From Shewanella sp. AS1 (GTDB taxonomy: Bacteria > Pseudomonadota > Gammaproteobacteria > Enterobacterales > Shewanellaceae), in assembly GCF_021412565.1 (NCBI RefSeq), contig NZ_JAKCLJ010000012.1, forward strand, positions 1 to 64,000: a stretch of DNA of 64,000 bases. The letters run 5' to 3'. The translations under genes and the position numbers were made by a program. The notes under the pieces were generated by a model. The model did not search any database. It was not told where the DNA came from and saw only the letters and a program-made list of their open reading frames with translations. This document shows, piece by piece, positions 32,137 to 40,592 of the stretch (position 1 is its first letter; each line of letters opens with the position of its first letter).

Positions 32137-34083
32137 TTAGTGGCCGATATATTTATCTAAGAAGCTTAAGATTTTTTTGTTGGCTTCGAGGATGTTTTCT
32201 TCTTTATAGAAGCCGTGACCCTCTTTATCTTTCACCAGCCATTGATAAGGGTGGCTCGTCTCGTCCAGGGCGGCTTTCAACGCCTGGGCATGCTCTATGG
32301 GCGCACGCTCATCATCTTCGCCATGGATAATAAGCACAGGGGCTTTTAGCTGATTCACATGATTGACCGGAGATTGTTCTCTCTGTTGGGTCTTATCGCT
32401 ACCTAAGGTGGTATCAAGGTAGGCGTCAGCCCAGGTGTTATTCTGTACATCACCTTCGTTGTAGAGCATCTCTAAATCGTACACCCCGGCATAGCCAATG
32501 GCACACTGATAGGTTTCGGGAAAGCGGATGGCGCTTTGCAACGCGCTATAGCCGCCGAAACTGGCGCCGAAGATACAGATACGCTTTTTATCTGAGACTC
32601 CCTGCTGAATCGCATACTGGGTTGCGAGCATGATGTCATCTTGGATTTTGGTGCCCCAGTTTCCGTGACCGGCCTTCTCAAAGTTTTTGCCATAGCCGGT
32701 GGAGCCGCGAAAGTTCACTTGAACCACAGCATAGCCTTTGTTCGCCAGCAGTTGGACTTGTGGATCGAACCCCCAATAATCGCGGATATGAGGACCACCA
32801 TGGGGCAAGATCACTGTCGGTAGGTTTTTGTCCTGACCTTTAGGTAAGGTCATCTGGCCGTTTAGCGTTAAACCATCCGGTGTTTTAAGACGAAAAGGCG
32901 TTGTAGTGGCCATCTCAGTGGGTTTTATCCATTCTTGGGCGCTCATCAGATGGCGAGCCTGCATGGTTTTAGGATTAAACAGGTAAAATGTGCCGGGGTT
33001 TTTATCGCTACTGACATGGACTATTGCCTGGGTGCCGTCATCGGTAATGCTGCTGATAAGCACATTGTCGCCGTTGAATGCCTGCACCAGTGATTTATGC
33101 AGTTTGGCCTCAGAGGAGTCGGGTTTTAGATAAAGGTAATTGGGATAATCTTCGTCAATTCGCAGGCCATAGATTTCGTTGAGCTGAGAGCCAATAGTCA
33201 AAGTCGGATCGGCAATTTCACTGCGATAAAGCAGGGTTTCCTTACCTGTGCTCAGTTCGTAATAGTAGAGCCCTTTGGGGCCACCATCATCACTCTTTAA
33301 GGCATAAATGCTTTGATTATCTGCTGTAAAGGCGATGGGCTCGAATTGACCGTTAAAATGTTCCGCAAAAGGCTGCCAATCTTCCCCTTTTTCGGGGGCG
33401 TAGTAGAGTTGAGTATTGAAATCATCATCTGTACCGGCCACGAAACGCGGCGTACCTGTGTGATCAACTAAAAATTGACTGTAGGCGATAGGTGCTCGTT
33501 TGATTTTACGGCTGCGGCCAGAATACACATTGAGCTTGACCACCTCGGGTAACACATCGGTTTTACGGCTTAATGCCTGAGAGCGGATCAGTACATTCTT
33601 GTCATCATCTTTTAAGATATCCAGTAGGAAACCACCATTCCCAGAGGGGGTTTTAGCGCGATAGCCGTAAATCATTCTACTTTTTGAGCCATCATAGTTA
33701 ACCGCATAAATCTCACCGTAATTGAGTGGTTGCTCCCGTGCGCCGCGCACCTGTTCGACTTGCACAACGACCCGCTCGTCATTGACCCAATAGTAATCAG
33801 CAACTTGGTCGCGTTTATCTCCATTGAGTGCAAAAGTAAGTTTGAAGGTATCGGTTTCTAAAAAAGCCAAAATCTTTCGGCCATCGGAATTAATCAATAC
33901 CGCAAGATGTTTGCCATCGGGGGAAATTTTGACGTTATAAAACTCAGGATGGCGGGACAAGTCTTCCACTGTGTCGGCAAAGCTAGGCATGGCAGAGCTG
34001 GCGGTGAGCAAGCATAGGGTTACCCATGCGGCGATCAACTGAGATCGGCAACGACTCGATATAAACGACCAAGAATAAAACAC
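32137..34083 (-). CDS. S9-family serine peptidase (prolyl oligopeptidase type), secreted
   Basis: 648 residues starting with GTG behind a good aaggag site. A signal sequence is visible (about 15-37, ending SFADT). The N-terminal half is a WD40/TolB-like beta-propeller (ISPDGKHLAVLI). The C-terminal alpha/beta hydrolase domain carries the nucleophile motif GASFGGYS (Ser near 507), Asp in HGEDDERAP and His in KEGHGFY. It probably trims peptides in the periplasm or outside the cell. Its exact substrate is not readable. A second, distant S9 peptidase is encoded about 17 kb away. Confidence 0.88.
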   Translation of the reverse strand: MFYSWSFISSRCRSQLIAAWVTLCLLTASSAMPSFADTVEDLSRHPEFYNVKISPDGKHLAVLINSDGRKILAFLETDTFKLTFALNGDKRDQVADYYWVNDERVVVQVEQVRGAREQPLNYGEIYAVNYDGSKSRMIYGYRAKTPSGNGGFLLDILKDDDKNVLIRSQALSRKTDVLPEVVKLNVYSGRSRKIKRAPIAYSQFLVDHTGTPRFVAGTDDDFNTQLYYAPEKGEDWQPFAEHFNGQFEPIAFTADNQSIYALKSDDGGPKGLYYYELSTGKETLLYRSEIADPTLTIGSQLNEIYGLRIDEDYPNYLYLKPDSSEAKLHKSLVQAFNGDNVLISSITDDGTQAIVHVSSDKNPGTFYLFNPKTMQARHLMSAQEWIKPTEMATTTPFRLKTPDGLTLNGQMTLPKGQDKNLPTVILPHGGPHIRDYWGFDPQVQLLANKGYAVVQVNFRGSTGYGKNFEKAGHGNWGTKIQDDIMLATQYAIQQGVSDKKRICIFGASFGGYSALQSAIRFPETYQCAIGYAGVYDLEMLYNEGDVQNNTWADAYLDTTLGSDKTQQREQSPVNHVNQLKAPVLIIHGEDDERAPIEHAQALKAALDETSHPYQWLVKDKEGHGFYKEENILEANKKILSFLDKYIGH

Positions 34084-34250
34084 AATAAATCTCCTTATTT
34101 ATGGCAACGAGTGCCTTGTGTGATCTGGCTGGTGAAGTGGTATAAATTGGTTTTTTGGCAATGTTAATAGAGCAATGTCATTCAAAAAAGAGCTAAAGTC
34201 AATCAGGGAGTTGTGACAAATTGCAACGTTATCAATATATTATTTGTAGC

Positions 34251-35357
34251 TTATTTAAGCTGACGATTATTGCTAGTAAGCCAACCCTCTTGCTTCAGGT
34301 AGCTCAATAAGCCTGTTAATGATATCCAGGCTAAGCTCCATCCGCCGAGTAAGATGAGCAGTTGATACAGGCCGTTGATGCCGTAGCCAGAATGCAGTGG
34401 ATAGATCTGATTGATGAGTTGGTATTGCCAGGGGAGCTGGTCGGCGCGTTGGGTGAGTTCCATCTTGCCTGTGTGTGGGTCGACATTGACAGAGGTTCGG
34501 CCATTGGGGTGCCATTCGCCGGGCAGGCGATAGCGGAATCGGTAAGTGTCATTCTCGCCTTCGGGCAAGCGGATATAGGTGGGCCAGCTATCGGGCAGTT
34601 GTGACTGGGCGAGCCGCATTGCTTGTTTGGCCGATAGCGGCTGAGTGCTTGCCTCCGTCTGCGCGATAGTGTGTGAAGGCAGGGTGGGTAACAGGGGGGC
34701 AATCTGTTTTTGCCACATCATGATGGTGGCGGTGAGCAGGATAATTGCCAGTATCGGCGCGGCGACTATGCCGCTATGGCGATGAAATTGCAGCACCATC
34801 TTCAGTTTGATTGGCCAAGGCTTGATAAAGCGCCAGCGAAAGCCTCTGCGTCCTGGCCACCAGAGCCAAATTCCAGCGATTAACAGCAGCAATGACAAGA
34901 TTGCTGAGATCAGCAGTATTGTCTGGCCAGTTTTATTGAGCAGCAGCTCGGTATGCAGATGGTGTACAAACTCCAGTGTTTTTAACAACCAGAGGTTGGT
35001 TTGATAAGGCGCTAGGGTGTCGATGGCAAACAGTTGGTGTGATTGTTCGCTATCGGTAATTGTCCAGTAAGGTTCCTGCCGATTCGGTGCCTTGATTCTA
35101 ACGGCGCCTTGGGTTTGCGCCAGTTGTGCAATGTCATCCAATTGCTTGGCAATATGCGCTAGCGAATACTCCTTCGGCAGCTCGGCCTGTTGGGTAACTA
35201 AAAGCTGTATTAACGGCTTTTTATAGACCAGCAGCATGCCGCTGAGGGAGACCAGCAGTAGCGGCAATATGGCTACCAGTCCTAAGTAGCGATGCCAGAA
35301 GCGTAAGCGAAAAACAGCAGGTTTCATTGATTCAAAATGACTTAGCAATCGACTCAA
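34251..35357 (-). CDS. PepSY-associated membrane protein (iron-uptake-type reductase family)
   Basis: 368 residues with membrane helices at about 25-50, 145-168, 195-215 and 335-358, and a large periplasmic part holding PepSY-type repeats. His residues in the helices (FVHHLHTELL, FHRHSG) could bind haem, as proposed for this family. Such proteins usually accompany TonB-dependent siderophore receptors and are thought to reduce or release siderophore iron. It lies 50 bases after the receptor gene in the same direction, so it is probably under the same Fur-type control. Confidence 0.82.
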   Translation of the reverse strand: MSRLLSHFESMKPAVFRLRFWHRYLGLVAILPLLLVSLSGMLLVYKKPLIQLLVTQQAELPKEYSLAHIAKQLDDIAQLAQTQGAVRIKAPNRQEPYWTITDSEQSHQLFAIDTLAPYQTNLWLLKTLEFVHHLHTELLLNKTGQTILLISAILSLLLLIAGIWLWWPGRRGFRWRFIKPWPIKLKMVLQFHRHSGIVAAPILAIILLTATIMMWQKQIAPLLPTLPSHTIAQTEASTQPLSAKQAMRLAQSQLPDSWPTYIRLPEGENDTYRFRYRLPGEWHPNGRTSVNVDPHTGKMELTQRADQLPWQYQLINQIYPLHSGYGINGLYQLLILLGGWSLAWISLTGLLSYLKQEGWLTSNNRQLK

Positions 35358-35407
35358 TCAAATGGGGCTCCATATTAGGTGAGGCCCCACTCAATTGATA
35401 CGCCGAC

Positions 35408-37534
35408 TTAGAAATTTAATTGATAGGAGAGGGTAAAGCTACGGCCCAATCCCTTAAAGTTACGAATATCGTTCGGGCTAGTCTGTGAGTAGTAGGTGTA
35501 ATAATCGGTATTGGTCAGGTTTTGTACCCCTAAAGTGATCTTGCCATCGCCTATCTCCAGGTTGCCACTGAAATCCACTGTGGTGTAACCGTTAAACTCG
35601 TTGGTGACATCGCCGTCCTTGTTCTCGAAATCTCTATCCAGCAGGTGGTTGACCTGCAGACGGGTGCTGAAGTTGTCGCCCCAGTGTCTGTCCCAGCTGG
35701 CATTGATACGATCGGGGGCTATGTTTGAGCCGCCTAAGTCGGTATCGACCTTGCCATTCTGATCTGAGTCGTAACGGCCTTCAGAGAGTGCCAATCTCAG
35801 TCCAAGCAGATCGTCGCTAGAGGCAGTCCAATTAACGCGAAATTCTATGCCATCGACTTCTGTCATTTCACGTTTGACCGTGTAGATACCATCGACGCCC
35901 CGCTGTAGTCGCTGACCGAAGTCTGAGTCTGACATGTAATAGGCCAGCTGGGCTTGCAGGTTGCTGCCTGCATATTCGATGCCCAATTCTGTGTTTTCGG
36001 TCAGGATAGGTTTCAAATCCAGGAAGGTTTCCACGCTCTGGCCGGGCACATTGATGCCGCGCAGTACGCGACCCACGTCTGGCATAGAGAAGGCTTCGGA
36101 ATAGTTAGCAAACACGCGCCAGCTGTCGGTCACTTTATAGGTAGCGCCTAAATTATACAGGGTTTGCGAAAAGTCGGGATTGCCGCCTTGGACAAATTGG
36201 CTGCCGTAGGAGGCCAGTGTGGTGAAGTCATCCACCTGTAATTTTGCGATTTCGTGGCGCACGCCTGCCGTGAGTGTGTAAGGCGCATCGGGCGCAAACT
36301 CCAGCTGAGCATAGGGGGCATAGTTGGTATATTCAGTCGGTGGCACCCAGCTACGGCCAGTTTGGATCAGCGCCTGCCAGGTCTCATCTTTGAGTATATC
36401 TAGGCCGTAAACCAGATCGACTGGCAGTGCAAACAGGTCACTCTTGATCAGTGTGATCTTTATGCCGGTTTTCTCCGAGTTGTTTTGCGACTGATCGATT
36501 AAGTCTGCACCATAGGCCGGATCTTGGAAGGTCGCAATAGGGGTGGCTTCTGCACCATAGGTGGCTTCAAAGTCTTGGTGGAAGAGTTGAACCGATAACT
36601 TATGATCTAAAAAATCTTGATTGCTATAACCCAGGCTGACGGTGGTGACTGCATTTTGTGCCGCCTCGCCATCGGCGCTGCCCTCTATTGCCGAGCTGGG
36701 GATATCGGCGGCAACGTCACCACTGACCGAGATCCAGTTATTATTGCCTTCGATTTGATAGCGATTCACCATCAGCTCTAGGCGCTGAGTGTCCCAGTTG
36801 TAGCCAGCCTTGATAAAGGCGTCCAGCGCCTTGGAATCCATGGTGTCGCCTTGAGTGTTATCTACCCCAATTAGCTGGCCATTGGCATCATAGGCCATAC
36901 CGCTGCTGCGATAGGTCAATGCTGCAAGCAGATCGGTATTATCCCAGTTGTTTGCCAGGCTGTAGCTCAGACCCCAGTCGGCGCTCTCCTGCACATCCTG
37001 GGTTTGAAAACCGCCATCGATTTTAATCTGCTGTTCCAGTCCTTGGGTTGGCTTCTTGGTGATCAGGTTGATGATACCGCCGGCGGCGCCCAGGCCGTGG
37101 ATGGCATTGGCGCCGTGCAGCACTTCTACCCGTTCAATTAAAAAGGGATCGATAGTGTGGCCGTCACGACCGCCGCTACGCAGTGGATTTGACTGGGGGA
37201 CGCCATCAATAAGATACAGGGGCTTGCGGCCACGTAGGCTTTCACCTGCGCTGGTCATCTTCTGGCGGCTGGGGGAGAAGCTAGGAACCAGATTACCCAG
37301 GAGGGTAGAAAGATCATTGTTGATAGAGAGTTGCTGGTCTAATTCGGTCTTGTCGATAACGGTAATTGTGTTAGGGATCTGGCTCAAGGGCCTCTCAATC
37401 CGGGATGCGGTAACCACCATAGTCTCAATCGGCTTTACATCTTGCTGAGCGTCAGCCTCTTCGGCCATTGCCTGGGTTGTGATGAGTTGGCTTGCAATGA
37501 CTGCAATACAGACTTTCGACAAGTTGAACTTCAT
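35408..37534 (-). CDS. TonB-dependent receptor (probable ferric-siderophore uptake)
   Basis: Outer-membrane receptor of 708 residues. A signal peptide (cleavage after AMA near 24) is followed by a TonB-box-like stretch IETMVVTAS and a plug domain (about 40-165, with GAGGIINLITKKP-type strand GLGAAGGIINLITK). A 22-stranded barrel ends in the C-terminal aromatic YQLNF. A strong Fur-box-like site upstream points to iron. Substrate not determinable; the PepSY partner downstream favours a siderophore. Confidence 0.9.
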   Translation of the reverse strand: MKFNLSKVCIAVIASQLITTQAMAEEADAQQDVKPIETMVVTASRIERPLSQIPNTITVIDKTELDQQLSINNDLSTLLGNLVPSFSPSRQKMTSAGESLRGRKPLYLIDGVPQSNPLRSGGRDGHTIDPFLIERVEVLHGANAIHGLGAAGGIINLITKKPTQGLEQQIKIDGGFQTQDVQESADWGLSYSLANNWDNTDLLAALTYRSSGMAYDANGQLIGVDNTQGDTMDSKALDAFIKAGYNWDTQRLELMVNRYQIEGNNNWISVSGDVAADIPSSAIEGSADGEAAQNAVTTVSLGYSNQDFLDHKLSVQLFHQDFEATYGAEATPIATFQDPAYGADLIDQSQNNSEKTGIKITLIKSDLFALPVDLVYGLDILKDETWQALIQTGRSWVPPTEYTNYAPYAQLEFAPDAPYTLTAGVRHEIAKLQVDDFTTLASYGSQFVQGGNPDFSQTLYNLGATYKVTDSWRVFANYSEAFSMPDVGRVLRGINVPGQSVETFLDLKPILTENTELGIEYAGSNLQAQLAYYMSDSDFGQRLQRGVDGIYTVKREMTEVDGIEFRVNWTASSDDLLGLRLALSEGRYDSDQNGKVDTDLGGSNIAPDRINASWDRHWGDNFSTRLQVNHLLDRDFENKDGDVTNEFNGYTTVDFSGNLEIGDGKITLGVQNLTNTDYYTYYSQTSPNDIRNFKGLGRSFTLSYQLNF

Positions 37535-37594
37535 GATTTCGCCCTTGAATATTATTATGTGAAAGAGTGTCTATAAACTGAAGGCGAATGTAAA

Positions 37595-37609
37595 CGATAA
37601 TTATTACTA
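37595..37609 (-). promoter_or_regulatory. Candidate Fur box upstream of the TonB receptor
   Basis: The 7-1-7 core tGATAATnATTATCA is matched as cGATAATtATTAcTa, 11 of 14 positions, about 60 bases before the receptor start codon. It predicts iron repression of the receptor and PepSY genes. Consensus match only. Confidence 0.6.
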
Positions 37610-37633
37610 TTTCAATATATGTTTAAAATAATT

Positions 37634-37647
37634 ATCACAATTGTGAT
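37634..37647. promoter_or_regulatory. Perfect 14-bp palindrome at the apbE stop
   Basis: atcacaattgtgat is its own reverse complement and touches the apbE stop codon, about 100 bases before the receptor start. It may be a second operator for the receptor promoter or chance in AT-rich DNA. The regulator is unknown. Confidence 0.4.
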
Positions 37648-38561
37648 TATCGATAAATGTTGAACTCGATATTCTGCTGTTTGAGGAAGGTTTCGGCGTG
37701 AGCGCCTTGCAGCATGGCCATGGTGGACAACATGCCAGCCATAACGCAATTGGGCGCCAATACTGTGACAGAGCGTGGTGCGTGACTTACAGGGTAACCT
37801 GTGCTTGGGTCTATGATATGCCCGTAGCGTTGTCCGTCTTGCTCGATAAAACGTCGGGTATCGCCGCTGGTGGCCAGGGCGCCCTGGCGGATCTCCAGCA
37901 CAGCGGCGGCATTATCCAGGGCATTGGGATCTTCAATCCCCACTTGCCAGGGCGAATCTGGCTTAGGGACTGGGCAGGCAATATCGCCGCCAAAGTTCAC
38001 CAGCACAGACAGCTGCGGCCAACGCTGGGCGATAAGATAAGCCGTGCTGTCGACCGCATACTCTTTGGCGATACCGCCTAAGTCGATAGACATCTCCTTG
38101 GGCATTAGCAGCTCAGTTGGGTCAAAGCGTAACGTGGAGAAATCGACTAAGGCTTTGGCAGCCTGGATGGCATGAGCGCTTGGGATTTTAGCCTGTTTGC
38201 CTTGCTCGAAACGCCACAGGCGCATCAGTGGGCCGGCCGTTATGTCAAAACGGCCATCGCTTAGCTGATAACATTGCTGGGCAAAAGTGAGCAGGCGATA
38301 GGTTTCATCATCGATTGTTTGTGTTTGCCCATCGCTGTGATTCAGCCGCCAGAGTAGATTCCCCTCAATAAAGCGGCTGTATTTTTGCTCGATGCGCATG
38401 GCTTCTCTGATGGCAAGTTCGAGGATTTCGCCTGCCAGCGTGCTGTTCTGTGTTGGGATCAACAGCTCGCAGGGACTGGCCATGGCGCGAAACTGACCAA
38501 GAAAACCCCAGGAGCGCGGTTGTAAATCGCCTCCTGGTTGGCCTGAGCTTAGCTTGCTCAA
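37647..38561 (-). CDS. apbE: FAD:protein FMN transferase (ApbE family)
   Basis: Mg-dependent enzyme family that attaches FMN to Ser/Thr of target proteins, using FAD. It has 304 residues, with MSIDLGGIAKEYAVD near 147, VNFGGDIACP near 180, and ATSGDTRRFIEQDG then HIIDPSTGYPV near 225-255, all ApbE hallmarks. The only usable start is TTG after an agaagag site. From there no signal peptide or lipobox is visible, whereas most ApbE proteins are exported. It lies 43 bases after the DUF3570 gene, its most likely substrate. Confidence 0.9.
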   Translation of the reverse strand: MSKLSSGQPGGDLQPRSWGFLGQFRAMASPCELLIPTQNSTLAGEILELAIREAMRIEQKYSRFIEGNLLWRLNHSDGQTQTIDDETYRLLTFAQQCYQLSDGRFDITAGPLMRLWRFEQGKQAKIPSAHAIQAAKALVDFSTLRFDPTELLMPKEMSIDLGGIAKEYAVDSTAYLIAQRWPQLSVLVNFGGDIACPVPKPDSPWQVGIEDPNALDNAAAVLEIRQGALATSGDTRRFIEQDGQRYGHIIDPSTGYPVSHAPRSVTVLAPNCVMAGMLSTMAMLQGAHAETFLKQQNIEFNIYR

Positions 38562-38604
38562 GGCTGGTCTCTTCTACCTGACTTATACATCACGGATTTT
38601 ATCA

Positions 38605-39894
38605 TCAGAATGAGTAACTAAACTGAGCCACTATGGCTTTCAGATCAGGGAACAGCTCCTGTTGATTGAGCTGACCAAAGAGCGACGTGCCGTTGTTTTC
38701 TGGATTTTGTTGATAAAACTCCAGTCGATAGCTGAGTTCATGCCCGCTTTGCAGGCGCTGCCCTAGTTTTATCCCTATCGTGTAGGCACTCATATCGCCG
38801 ATACGATAATCGGCGCTGGCATATTGCGGCAGAGCTGCACCTTCGACTAGGAAAGGCGTATAGAAATCCGCCGCCTGCTGCTGATAGTAGCGCAGGTGAA
38901 GCTGACCATAGATGTTGCCGGTAAAATAGTGGCGATAGTGTGTCTCTAGGGTATGGGACTGAACACCCCAGTCGTCACGGCTGAAGCGGTAGGAAAAATC
39001 AACCACACCTTTATCCAGCGCCCCTTTCACCATGGTAAACACACTCTGTTTGAGGCGTGAATCGGGCCGGTTTTCATAGAGGTAATTGACACTGGTACCA
39101 CTCGTATCGACCTGGCTTAACATCTTATAGGGATCGGTCAGATAGCCAGACACAGAGGAGAGACTATAGTTGGCCTGAAACAGCCAGCGGCGATTTAAGA
39201 TTTGGGTGACGCTGAGCACCAGATCTGTGGTCGCTTTAGTGTCGGAGCCGTCGAGACGCGTGTTGTCGAAGGCGGTTTGAAACTCGGCCTCGGTATTATA
39301 TCTGTCCCGCAGCGCCATGGCGGATAACCCCATCGGGCGACCACCAACAGGATCGACAGTATCATAGCTGTAGCCTGCAGATAGCGCTAAGGTGGTGTTG
39401 TCCTTATTAAAACTGCGCTCGACGCCGCCATTGAGCCCCAAGGACATATAGTCAAACTCTTTGGAGCCATAGACACCGCCATTGACAGTCCACAGAGGAT
39501 TAAGCACCTCACTCCAGTTGGCGCTCAGCTGTACGCGGGTATCGTGGAAGGTGTCATCCAGCGGCGTATCACCCGCCTTTATCTGGTATTCCCCTTTGCC
39601 CGAAGGACGGGTAAAAGTCTGGCCCTGATTTTGGGCGACGGCGCCGGAGGCAGAGGCACCTGTGAGGCTGTCGACAACGATTTTCATACTCAAGGTGGAG
39701 CGATCGCCAAAGTTTTTCTCCACATTGCCGATCGCTTCGATGGCCTGCACTCTGTCTTGCTCGCCGTAGTACATCAAGGCGGCATCGACTTTCCAATCCT
39801 CATAGTTGGTTTCGGCCTGAGCTGGCTGGGCTATTAGCGCACAACTTGCCACGGCTAAGGCGCTGGCAATATTCTTATCGTTAGTTAATTGCAT
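38605..39894 (-). CDS. DUF3570 outer-membrane protein with a flavinylation-type motif
   Basis: 429 residues with a signal peptide (cleavage after AQA near 27). The mature protein looks like a beta-barrel: alternating strands with many Tyr/Arg and a C-terminal aromatic ending SYSF. Near the mature N-terminus is DSLTGASAS (residues 75-83), which fits the D-x-hydrophobic-[ST]-G-A-[ST] pattern that ApbE modifies in NqrC and RnfG. Covalent FMN on Ser81 is therefore a reasonable prediction (inference). The gene lies between DUF4266 (10-base overlap) and apbE. Confidence 0.8.
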   Translation of the reverse strand: MQLTNDKNIASALAVASCALIAQPAQAETNYEDWKVDAALMYYGEQDRVQAIEAIGNVEKNFGDRSTLSMKIVVDSLTGASASGAVAQNQGQTFTRPSGKGEYQIKAGDTPLDDTFHDTRVQLSANWSEVLNPLWTVNGGVYGSKEFDYMSLGLNGGVERSFNKDNTTLALSAGYSYDTVDPVGGRPMGLSAMALRDRYNTEAEFQTAFDNTRLDGSDTKATTDLVLSVTQILNRRWLFQANYSLSSVSGYLTDPYKMLSQVDTSGTSVNYLYENRPDSRLKQSVFTMVKGALDKGVVDFSYRFSRDDWGVQSHTLETHYRHYFTGNIYGQLHLRYYQQQAADFYTPFLVEGAALPQYASADYRIGDMSAYTIGIKLGQRLQSGHELSYRLEFYQQNPENNGTSLFGQLNQQELFPDLKAIVAQFSYSF

Positions 39895-40100
39895 CCGCAG
39901 CCTCCGCCAGCCATAGAGCGGCCACCGCTGGTGCCTTCCTTGCTGAAATAGATGTGATCATCGAGAGCCAGATCCATCATCTCCGCATCCAGAGCCATAT
40001 CGGAACGGGCTAATTGATCTTTCTCCCAGGGTTGTACCCCTATGCTGGAGCAGGCCGAGAGGCCTGTTAAGATCAGTGCCACCAGTAAGACTTTTTTCAT
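39885..40100 (-). CDS. DUF4266 mini-lipoprotein with a Gly/Cys tail
   Basis: 71 residues: lipobox LSAC (Cys near 17), then IGVQPWEKDQLARSDM, an acidic stretch ALDDHIYFSKEGTSGGR and the tail GGGCGCN at the very C-terminus. This is the DUF4266 layout. The two C-terminal cysteines could bind a metal or be attacked by the TlpA-type protein encoded 3 bases upstream. Function unknown. It overlaps the DUF3570 start by 10 bases. Confidence 0.82.
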   Translation of the reverse strand: MKKVLLVALILTGLSACSSIGVQPWEKDQLARSDMALDAEMMDLALDDHIYFSKEGTSGGRSMAGGGCGCN

Positions 40101-40103
40101 CTG

Positions 40104-40592
40104 TTACTCCTCAAGCAGGGCGCGTAGTTCCTGCTCATACCTGTCGCTGTCTTCGGTAAAGAAGCCCACATGGGTCTGTACCAGTTCGCCTTGTTTATTA
40201 AAGATGAAACTGCTGGGCATTCCCAGTAAATTAAACGCTTCGGAGGCCTGGCCTTCGGGGTCGTAACGAATGGCAAAGTCGGCCGGAAGTTTTTCTAAAA
40301 ACTGTTTAGCAAGGCTGGTGTCGTTATCTAGGTTGATGGCGACAATGGCCAGCCCCTGCTGTGCATATTTAGCATGCATGGCGTTCATCCAGGGAAAAGA
40401 TTTACGGCAGGGGCCACACCAGGAAGCCCAAAAATCCACATAGACCACCTTACCTTTGAACTCTTCTAGTGTGACTTTGTTCCCTTGTTCGGTCTGTACC
40501 TGTTGTAACAGGCTGGGCTGTGCGCTGGCAAGGGCGCTAAACATCAAGATGGCTAAGATAATCAATCGTTTCACTATATAGCTCCTTAACAT
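40104..40592 (-). CDS. TlpA/ResA-type periplasmic thioredoxin
   Basis: 162 residues with a cleavable signal (about 8-24, ASAQP). The thioredoxin fold carries the active site WASWCGPCRKSFPWM near 55-69 and the cis-Pro loop GMPSSFIF near 124. It probably keeps cysteines of a partner reduced in the periplasm, DUF4266 being the obvious candidate. Its ATG overlaps the stop of the upstream Omp85-type gene by one base, and DUF4266 starts 3 bases after its stop. Confidence 0.9.
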   Translation of the reverse strand: MLRSYIVKRLIILAILMFSALASAQPSLLQQVQTEQGNKVTLEEFKGKVVYVDFWASWCGPCRKSFPWMNAMHAKYAQQGLAIVAINLDNDTSLAKQFLEKLPADFAIRYDPEGQASEAFNLLGMPSSFIFNKQGELVQTHVGFFTEDSDRYEQELRALLEE

